Below are positions 56,099-64,000 of a stretch of 64,000 bases of DNA, in pieces. The position numbers and the translations under genes were made by a program. Positions within the stretch are counted from its first letter, which is position 1. Each line of letters begins with the position of its first letter. The stretch comes from Pestalotiopsis fici W106-1 (Eukaryota > Ascomycota > Sordariomycetes > Amphisphaeriales > Sporocadaceae): the NCBI RefSeq assembly GCF_000516985.1, contig NW_006917094.1, positions 2,356,001 through 2,420,000 of the forward strand. Direction: 5' to 3'. Below the pieces are notes generated by a model. It was not told the DNA's origin. It was given only the letters and a program-made list of their open reading frames with translations, and ran no database searches.

Positions 56099-57527
56099 AT
56101 GCCAAAGATTCGGGAATACCGAGTTGCGGTTCCTTCCACGGCGATCGAAGAGCTTCACCAGAAGCTGGCCCTTTCAAAATTCCCAGAGGACTCCGAGGGC
56201 GGCGACAGTTGGGCACAAGGCACCCCGTCCGCCGACATTCGACGGATCGCACAGTATTGGCAGAAGGAATTCAAATGGGCTACATTCGAAGAGCGGCTGA
56301 ACAAATTGCCACATTTCGAGACGACTATTTCGCTTGACGGCTTTGATCCAATCCAGTTGCACTTTCTCCACCAGAAGAGTGCAAGCCCAGATGCGATCCC
56401 GCTGCTTTTTGTCCATGGATGTAAATACTTACGTTGTGGAGTCTCAGCCAAGTATGGCATTCATTCATAGCTAATGTGCTGTAGGGCCGGGTGGCTTCTT
56501 TGAAGTCACAAAGATCCTTCCAATGCTCACAGCCGAAAAGAACGGGGAGCCGGGACCAGAGTTTCACATAGTGGCGCCGTCCCTTCCCAATTTCGGGTTC
56601 TCGAGCGGGATTTCCAAGAGAGGCTTTGGCTTACGGCAGTATACTGATGCTTGCCATAAGCTAATGCTTAGCTTAGGATATGAAAGATATGCAGCTCAAG
56701 GAGGAGATTGGGTAAGTTGATTTTTTATTCTTTTTTTTATTTTTGGAAATTTGCATCTGTCAGGGCTAGGAGCTAAATTATTACAGGGCTTGTATATCAC
56801 CACATCTATCGGTAACCTCTATCCCGAGTCAATATTGGCATTGCATCTCAATTTTGTCATTGCCCTACCACCTCCTCTCACTCAATCCCCACTAGGCTTT
56901 GTCCGATTCCTCACGACACACATTATGAACTGGTATACACCCCGTGAGCAAGCAGGCCTGAAAGCCTCACAGGAGTATCAAGACAATGGCAGTGCCTACC
57001 TTCAAATAATGAGGACAAGGCCGCAGACGATCGGAACAATGCTTGCTGATAGCCCGGTGGCGTTATTGGCCTGGATCTACGAGAAATTGGTCGCGTGGAC
57101 AGACGATTATCCATGGACAGATCAGGAGGTTTGTGAATGGGTCAGCCTCTATTGGTTCAGTCGAGCAGGCCCTGCTGCTAGTGTCAACATCTATTATGAG
57201 ATGTTCCAAGGGGATTGGAAAGCGGAGCCCGGGCGTGGTTTACCCAAGGCCAAGCTGGTATGTCAACAAATAAACCTTTTTTCAATGAGAAAAGATTTGA
57301 ATATTCTTGTTAACAGTATGCTTTCTTAGGGCTTCTCATATTTCCCGAAAGAGATCGCCGCGACCCCCCGCATGTGGAATCGACGACTGGGACATGTTGT
57401 TTTTGAGAAGGAACATGGAAAGGGTGGGCACTTTGCCGCATGGGAGCAGCCGGGGGCTTTAGTTCACGACCTTCAAGAAATGTTCAACCCCAATGGACCG
57501 GCATTCCATGCTTTTCGTCCAGCATAA
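56099..57527 (+). CDS. Epoxide hydrolase (alpha/beta-hydrolase fold)
   Basis: Exons 56099-56420, 56485-56711, 56787-57257 and 57330-57527 (405 aa). An N-terminal epoxide-hydrolase segment is followed by the oxyanion motif H-G-W-P-G (across intron 1). The nucleophile elbow is Q-G-G-D-W (across intron 2). The C-terminal catalytic His is in [10 protein letters not shown]. The layout is that of microsomal/juvenile-hormone-type fungal epoxide hydrolases, which open epoxides to diols through a covalent ester on Asp. No signal peptide or strong membrane helix is seen at the N-terminus. A P450 facing it could make its epoxide substrate; this is inference. Confidence 0.92.
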
Positions 57528-57815
57528 GTGCAATCAGTGGCAGTCCGTTACACCAACGTCATGTGGGTCTATGAAATAGTTATTCGACGCCTCCCCTTTA
57601 TGGCTCTTCAGTACCATCTGCGTTAATATGATATCTGCACGCGTTGATGTGGTAGTTTTCCTGCTCCAACTTATCAGATAGATTTTCCGTGCATATTTCA
57701 TACATGGTGGAGAAGAATATCTGAGCGCTGGTTTCTGGTTCATGCCGCTACCAGCTCAACATGTCTGCTTCAGTGTATATGTGCCTGTAGCATGTGCGAA
57801 TCAACTACAAACCAC

Positions 57816-59290
57816 CTAGTCCTTTCCCATAGGCCACTCTTGTGTAGTAGTTGGTCTTGCGGTCATTTCTGTCCGATACTCGAAATGCCGAGTCATCTGG
57901 TTCTGTGGTACCAGGTATGAATTTATGCCAGCCGAGTATTGAGCTGCTACTTGACCCTCCACCGTATTTAGCACGGGATATGGAACTTGGACAGAAGCAG
58001 CATTTTGATCAGCGTTGTGGTCAAAGTCAGGCATAGAGATAGCCGAAATATCGTAGAGCGGATCCGTTGACCTCTCCTTCCGCTTGAGCATGCGTGTCCT
58101 TAGTCGCCGGTAATAAGTCTCCGTCGGCGTCCACTGAGGCTTGACCTTGCGAGAGGATGCAGAAAAGAGCTGTGGGAATGACGACAGGCTGGATACGATG
58201 ACGGCTGTTATGGTGATTTTTCTTTTTTAGTAGACTAAAGACTTCCGGAATAAAGATAGGTTCCGAGACCTACCTAAAGATGCCTGTATCGTTCCCCACA
58301 TACACACAAGGGACGCGTCTGGCGATCCTGTTGCCTTTGTCGTGCTATTCAACACTATCACCCTGGTGATGGCGGCAGAGATGGTGATCACGCTAAGCGA
58401 AAAAATACCGACGAAGGCTAGCTTTTTCCGCATTGGTATGCGTACATTCCAAAGCAATGCGAATGGAATACTTGTAACTGCGAAAGGCGAGTGAATCAGA
58501 ATCACGAAAAGAAATGATTTAATGCTATAAGGGGTGTGTCTTACTTGCTATGTCGGAGATGACGTCCAAAATAAAGTTGATCGTTATAGCGTTGGTACTG
58601 GTTTTATTGAATTCAGGCGATGCGCAGTATGTCTCCAAGTACTGAAGATCGGATTGAATGAAACAACGGATACCCATATCTCCAATAGAGACGAAGAAGC
58701 AAATTGCAGACAATGCAAGTGATGCCCACCGGATCCAAAGCTGCCCACGGACATTGCTGCTTAGTCGCTTAAAAAAGAGAATGAACGATACCTTAACAAA
58801 GAGCAGAATAGCGTAGAAAAATATTTCGGTAACCATAGAGACCTTGAGATCGCGGGTCAAATGAGTTACATAGTCAGTCTCGAGTGACGCAAGGCCAGCT
58901 TGCACATCAAGGATGTAGTACATATCCTTTGCGGCCCATTGCCATAGGATCGCGGTGATAAGTACCAGGAGAACAGCAAGCACGACGAAAACATCGTCCC
59001 AGAAAATGCGACCTGGTCCGTGCCAGCGCGATACAAGACGGATCAAAACAAATACCAGCGAGAAGCCTGCTCCAGCCCACTGAATAGCCTGGATGAACAT
59101 CTTAATGTCTCGGAGTGGAAGATCAAAAGAACAGAAACGAAATCGGAGCAAAACACGCAACAACAACAAAAGGAAAAGAAAGGGGAGTTGGAAGCTTTGC
59201 GCATATTTAACATACCATATATCTGTGATAGGAAACTCCTGGCCCCGTGACGACGGAGCTGGTGATTTCGCGACTCCCGAGAGGAAGCAT
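57816..59290 (-). CDS. Rhodopsin-like seven-helix membrane protein (fungal rhodopsin-domain/PTH11-like family)
   Basis: Exons 59216-59290, 58545-59100, 58274-58477 and 57816-58204 give 407 aa. Exon 1 supplies a short extracellular N-terminus (G-P-G-V-S-Y-H) found through the intron GTATGT...TTAAG. About seven hydrophobic helices follow (Q-A-I-Q-W-A-G-A-G-F-S-L-V onward), with a D-D-V-F-V-V-L-A motif, C-F-I-Q in the extracellular part, N-x-x-x-D-V-I-S-D, and an I-P-M-R-K-K loop. A long cytosolic tail ends the protein. This matches the fungal rhodopsin-domain (PF20684-type) proteins, an expanded family with unknown ligands; no retinal-binding Lys motif is claimed. Convergent with the epoxide hydrolase. 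Confidence 0.88.
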
Positions 59291-61657
59291 AATGTCAAAG
59301 TTGGACGAAAGAGGTGCAAAAGATATGTCGAGCAACAACAATCTCAAAGGATAAGAAGGTGCAAGCATTTAAATTAGGCTTCTGCTTTTTCTCGCATGCT
59401 GAAGAATTGGACGCACTAGGACTCACGTTTGATTTTTACACAAATTGCCATTCCACGCAGGTAAGCATTCATGCATGCCTTTTCGTCAGACAGTAAACAT
59501 AATAGGATATATTTATTCCCTTCGATGTTGGTATATGCCTCGATGGTAGGGAACGATTCTGTGTACGTTGTTCCCCCCCCCCCCCCCCCCCCGGTTTGCT
59601 GGGGGAAAAGGGCCGTAAATGCAACCCGGACCCCAAATCTTGTTCACCGGACGGGCGTATTGGTCCAGTGGAAGAAAGAAGCGCATGTGCGCAGTTCCGA
59701 CCAGTAAGTTTTGAGCTCGAGACAACCTATCATTGACTTCTATCTTGGTATGGTCCGCATAAGGCGTAGCTACTCGTGCGAACTCTTTATTCTGATTGGG
59801 TCAATTTTCATTTCAATAACATGGCATTTCGGTGAGCCCCGCGGGGCAATTGTCGTGCCGTGGAGAACATGCAGCAAGTACGACAGTAGAGAATAAATTG
59901 TGTTGGAATGAGGCGGCTGTGTGTAACCAACACTGCGTCTGGCTGCATAAGATGGGAACCATTTCTCACCACCCTGTCAGAAACCGTTGTCAGTGAGTGA
60001 TGACAGTGTGAAACGTCCAACGAATAGGATCAAACCTGCTCCACAAATGCAGTTGCCCATCAGGCTGACTGGTTAGTAACTAGGTTGCATGATGCACACA
60101 AAGATAGTGTCATTAGTGAACCAGTACCACATTGGGGCCAGAATATGCATTCGAGGCATAAGAAATATGTAGCCTACTGATTCGAATAACGGATGCGGCA
60201 GCTTACCTAGATGAAAACGCCCCTTCCATCTTTTCAAGGCCTACAAGGCAATTTGAATATTTTGCACTGACGTAGTCAGTATGCACCGCAGATCATCTAC
60301 TCGGGTAGATTGAGTATCTCTTCAGCACCTTTCTTGTGTAGGTCATAGGATCAACTGAGACATCGTCCAATGCCCCCTCCATCAATCTTCCCCATCGCAC
60401 ATTGGCTCTTGTGAAAGAATTCCCACTAGTGATAGTCTTATGAGATTATTAGGCTGCCATTGACATATGGCTTTGCTGCTGGTTTATCTAGGACAGAGCG
60501 GACGGAACGCCAGTTTTCTGGCGCCTATGGTACTATGTGCTGCTGGTTAAGTCTCAAAAGGAACATCATAAAGTAAATCCATCAAAGCTCTATATCGCCA
60601 TTATAGTAACAATCCCTGTGAAACAATAAGAAAAACCTTAAATAAAGGACACACGATATGGGGATATGTTCCTTTTATCCGTGTCAAGAACTCACTAGGA
60701 ATGCGCTAGCATGATTTATGGTTACAACATGCCGAGATCTTAAGCGTACTGGCTTGCAATTTATTCGTCATATAGCACTATAAGCAGCGAATATAATGCA
60801 ACTCAATCAAATCGTAAGAATTCGCCTCGATGTGCTGAGCGTACGACGTCGATTGATGAGGGTCAATGAAAATACTGATGACGTACCTCTCACTTTGGCG
60901 AGAGTGGACACTGCGCCATCCCTAGTAGCATACATGGTGTATACCATGGCCGCCTTCCAGGTCATGGTCCAGGTATGGTATAAGTAGGTTGTAGTTGAGA
61001 CGTTGCTGGCTGTACCAAGAAACCATGTTCATTGATATTGTTTGTACCTTCTCTACCATTGCCCAAGTATCCCCCCAACCAGTAGCCACGCAATCTCTCA
61101 CTCGCTGTGCAGCCAACTGTCTAGACATACCACATTGCTGCCACTCAGGATGGAAGCGAGAGCAAAACGCTTCAAAACTGCTCGTCATTTGGCTCTTTTG
61201 ACAAGGAGGATTCCATTGAGGATAATACACGTACTGTCTACTGAGAAGTGATTGAATCAAGCATATTGAGCTACACCAACTCAGAAAGCCGAAGAACATC
61301 AATCATCAAAATAGAAAGCGAGCGTGACTGATTCTGGGGTCGAGTTCTTGTAGGACACAAGTTATGCAAGGATGAATGTACCATTAGCTGGTCATATCAT
61401 CGCGCCGCAAGCTAACGGTGGCCTTGCATCTTGCTAAATATAGCTCAGATCATATCATGGCATCGGGATTTGACATCCATGTTCCAACAAAATCCGATTG
61501 GTCATGTCCTCATTTCCCCTGCGCAAGGGAAACTATGAGGCTCGTAATAAATCCCGCGCACCTCACTCAGCCCTGCGCTCCCTTCTTTGGACCTCTTGGC
61601 TTGCAGTATTCTCACAAACGCTATTGCACAGAAAAAGGTCTCGATTTCCGTAACTCA
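59291..61657. promoter_or_regulatory. Long divergent intergenic region with C20 tract
   Basis: 2.4 kb between the rhodopsin-like and O-methyltransferase starts. It holds a run of 20 C (59573-59592) and a palindrome ACTGAC-GTA-GTCAGT at 60266-60280 that contains a TGACGT core. No gene was supported. Confidence 0.5.
59573..59592. repeat. Poly-C tract (20 nt)
   Basis: An uninterrupted run of 20 C, bounded by GTT and GG. It is the strand-mirror of the G20 tract 3.8 kb upstream. Confidence 0.85.
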
Positions 61658-63083
61658 ATGGACTCAGCCATGTCAACTTCAGATATCACCAAGCTCATAC
61701 AAGAGCTCATGGCCGCAGCAGTCTCTCCACCACAAGATGAGAACCTCCGCAAGGAGCTTTACGAAGCAGCTCAGCGCTTGAGTCTAGCTATCGAGTCGCC
61801 GCACGACACGGTATACAGAGTCATCTATTCGGTGAGTATACACAGAGCCTACTCTTCTCGATGTTGGCCGTATGAAGCTAACGACGCGTGTTCAAAGCCC
61901 ATGATCCTAAGTGTTGTTCAAATCGCGAGCAATATGAAGATATTCACAACTCTTGCCGGGAAATCGAGCCCCTGCTCTGCTATAGACCTGGCTTCCCCTT
62001 CGGGAGCAGACCCAGTCTTCACAGGTTAGTACCAAACAAAAGCTAGCTCGAGCAAATCAATCTAATCTGCCGAAGCTCGGATTGCGAGATTCTTGGCATC
62101 ACATGGGTTCATCACTGAAGTGGATGAGGACGTTTACCAGTCCAATCATTTGACAACCACTCTCAGCATTGATGGTTTCCGTGCTGGCATCAACCAAGCG
62201 TAGGCATCTTCCTCATATTTTCACCTTCTACTATAAGCTTAAACCTGGAATTAGGTTCCAAGGCATTGCCCCATGCCTTCAAGTTGCTCCTCAATTCTTC
62301 AAGAACAGCAACTATGCCAACCCAAGCAATGTTGTCGATACCCCCTTCCAAAAAGCCTTTCAAACAGAGCTACCTGCATTTGTCTGGATGCAAAGTCACC
62401 CTGAGATCGTGGCAGATTTTGGGCTTTGGATGACCGCAGTCCATAACGGCAAAAAGGCCTGGATGGATGTCGTCGACTTCACAGCCTTGGTCGGGGAAGC
62501 AGATGCCGAGATGCCTGTCTTTGTGGATGTCGGCGGCGGTGTCGGAAGTCAGTGCGCCCTACTCAAGGCCAGGTTGCCCAACCTTACTGGACGTGTGATT
62601 TTGCAGGACCTTCCGGTCGTAATCGAGCATCATGCACTCCCTACAGACGGTGTCGAGAAGATGGCTTTTGATTTTTGGGGCGAGCAGCCGGTCAAAGGTA
62701 AGACGAACTATTGTCTCTTGCTGTTTCTCTCGTTATCTGACAGCAATACAGGTGCTAGGACGTACTACTTGAGAAACATCATTCACGATTACCCAGATGA
62801 GAAGGCTCTCGTACTTCTCAAGAACACCATCGCCGCCATGGGTCCGAAATCTGTGCTTCTTATCGATGATATGATCATCCCGAACAAGGGCGCTCATCGA
62901 CACGCTACCGAGCAAGACATGGTTATGCTGACAACTTTGGCATCGATTGAGAGAACGCAGAAGCAATGGGACATTCTACTATCCTCTGCTGGCTTGAAAG
63001 TGCTGCAAAGATCGGTATACCTTGAGGAAACCGGTGACAGTCTACAAATTGTTATTCCTGAGAACAAGGTCATAGACTCATGA
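61658..63083 (+). CDS. SAM-dependent O-methyltransferase (plant/fungal COMT-type)
   Basis: Exons 61658-61831, 61898-62024, 62076-62199, 62255-62697 and 62752-63083 (399 aa). After an N-terminal dimerisation region, the SAM site is V-F-V-D-V-G-G-G-V-G-S. Then come D-L-P-V-V-I-E, the catalytic His in R-N-I-I-H-D-Y-P-D, and L-L-I-D-D-M-I-I-P. This is methyltransferase family 2, which methylates hydroxyls on small aromatic or polyketide products in the cytosol. Start: ATG 61658 (M-D-S-A) or 61670 (M-S-T-S); the frame is open further upstream, but that part does not look like the family. Confidence 0.92.
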
Positions 63084-63558
63084 TGTATTGTGCGCAATTA
63101 TAGTAAAGTACAGTTTGAAGAGGAATGAGAGTTTTGTGGACTCAGAAAACAGAAAGCGCTACTCCAAGCAACGTGTCCCATATTATTCCACTGCAAGCCG
63201 CTAAAGGTTATTAATAACATGTGAATGTTCATGAATCCAAACCGCAACGCCAAATTTAACCTACGTACAATCAACGTTTTTCAACAACACAGGTAGCAAT
63301 TGTGTTCTTTAATCATCTCGCGATCTTGATCCGCCCCTTGTTGAGATGATTAGTTTCGCATCATTTACCGCTGAGTCGATGTCGCCCATGCCTACCTATC
63401 CTAGCAATACATATTCGGATAACAAAACAAACAGTATTGCCCCAGAAGCATATCTTGGGCGGTAGGAAGCAGTCTTGGTCGTGATTTTCATGACATTAAA
63501 TCCGAAAAGAGTAAAAATTAACTTCATTCGTCCCGAAAGACATTTTGAGGTTGATTGT
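63084..63558. other. Convergent intergenic region
   Basis: 475 bp between the O-methyltransferase and the partial last gene. Nothing recognisable. Confidence 0.5.
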
Positions 63559-63949
63559 CTATGACGGTTGTTGTGAATTGAGAAATTGGCCATTGAATCC
63601 AGCCCTGTGTTCTCGCTTGGACAGTCTTCGAAACCCAGCAGAAACATAACCAGAAAAACTCTTGTGCGGCGATTCTGGAGAACCCAATTGGGTTCCATTT
63701 GCTGGCGCATCGCCCAGAATCGGTTGTGTTCCATTGACCACAACTAGCTGCTGCTCCTGGTCATCGCGCGGCACGTAGTCCACGTCCGGGGGCGCTTGAA
63801 GCCCTAAAGACCGCCGACGGGCATTCTGTGTGGTGTTGAACCTTGTTGGTCTTCCCACCTCGCCGAAGATGACGGCCCCTTGAGCAGTTTCGACCGGACC
63901 TGGACCAATAACATGCCCAACCACCTCTTTTGGTACAATACGTTGAAGT
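63559..63949 (-). CDS. Last exon of an unidentified protein (5' part outside window)
   Basis: The frame runs from an acceptor (GTGTTAG at 63950-63956) to the stop at 63559, giving the C-terminal 129 residues. It starts with L-Q-R-I-V-P-K-E-V-V-G-H-V-I-G-P-G-P and is Gln/Pro/Asn-rich. It contains N-T-T-Q-N-A-R-R-R-S-L-G, and the last ~60 residues look disordered. I do not recognise the family. The preceding intron continues past the right edge. Confidence 0.55.
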
Positions 63950-64000
63950 CTAACACAATTACAATGCGAATTGTCCGATTTGCAGGCTTCGAATAAAGCC

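Noticed and set aside
61418..61657. In-frame N-terminal extension of the O-methyltransferase
   Set aside because: The extra residues do not resemble the family; the normal N-terminus begins at 61658 or 61670.

Overview
The window is nuclear DNA of a filamentous ascomycete (Pezizomycotina, probably Sordariomycetes; the exact genus cannot be read from the sequence). The evidence is short 45-120 nt introns with GT/GC-AG ends and CTAAC/CTGAC-type branch sites, and typical mould families: HET, DUF3433, 2EXR, DUF4470, LysM/WSC, bZIP-DUF3425, Zn2Cys6 and fungal P450s. About 25 protein-coding loci are supported. Nearly all were assembled by joining exons whose reading phases agree. I see no tRNA, rRNA, CRISPR or intact transposon. 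No PKS, NRPS or terpene-cyclase core gene is present.

Left part (1-27 kb): the C-terminal end of a HET protein; a large DUF3433 membrane protein; a seven-exon ferric reductase divergent from a HET protein with N-terminal membrane helices; two facing Rossmann reductases (a PRISE-type SDR and a classical SDR), each interrupted by a frameshift; a 533-aa protein with four ZZ-like zinc repeats split at the same place by phase-1 introns; an orphan protein; a MYND-DUF4470 protein; and a TauD-type dioxygenase.

Cell-wall locus (27.2-38.2 kb): a 15-exon, 1399-aa secreted protein that joins a GH55 exo-beta-1,3-glucanase to the C-terminal module of killer-toxin-like chitinases, without a GH18 domain. 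Next come a 2EXR protein, a 309-aa secreted protein of unknown family, and a secreted protein with one LysM and four WSC modules. Together these suggest a secreted glucan/chitin-targeting set used against, or to protect, fungal cell walls.

Oxidative/regulatory block (38.6-63.1 kb): P450 and zinc alcohol dehydrogenase (divergent, with AP-1-like palindromes in the shared promoter), bZIP-DUF3425 regulator, Zn2Cys6 regulator, a small conserved-looking protein, a HET protein, a CYP65-like P450, epoxide hydrolase, rhodopsin-like membrane protein and O-methyltransferase. This resembles the tailoring and regulatory part of a secondary-metabolite cluster, but no backbone enzyme lies inside the window. 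From 27 kb to the right edge all 15 loci alternate strand strictly, giving a chain of divergent promoters. A partial gene on the minus strand closes the window.
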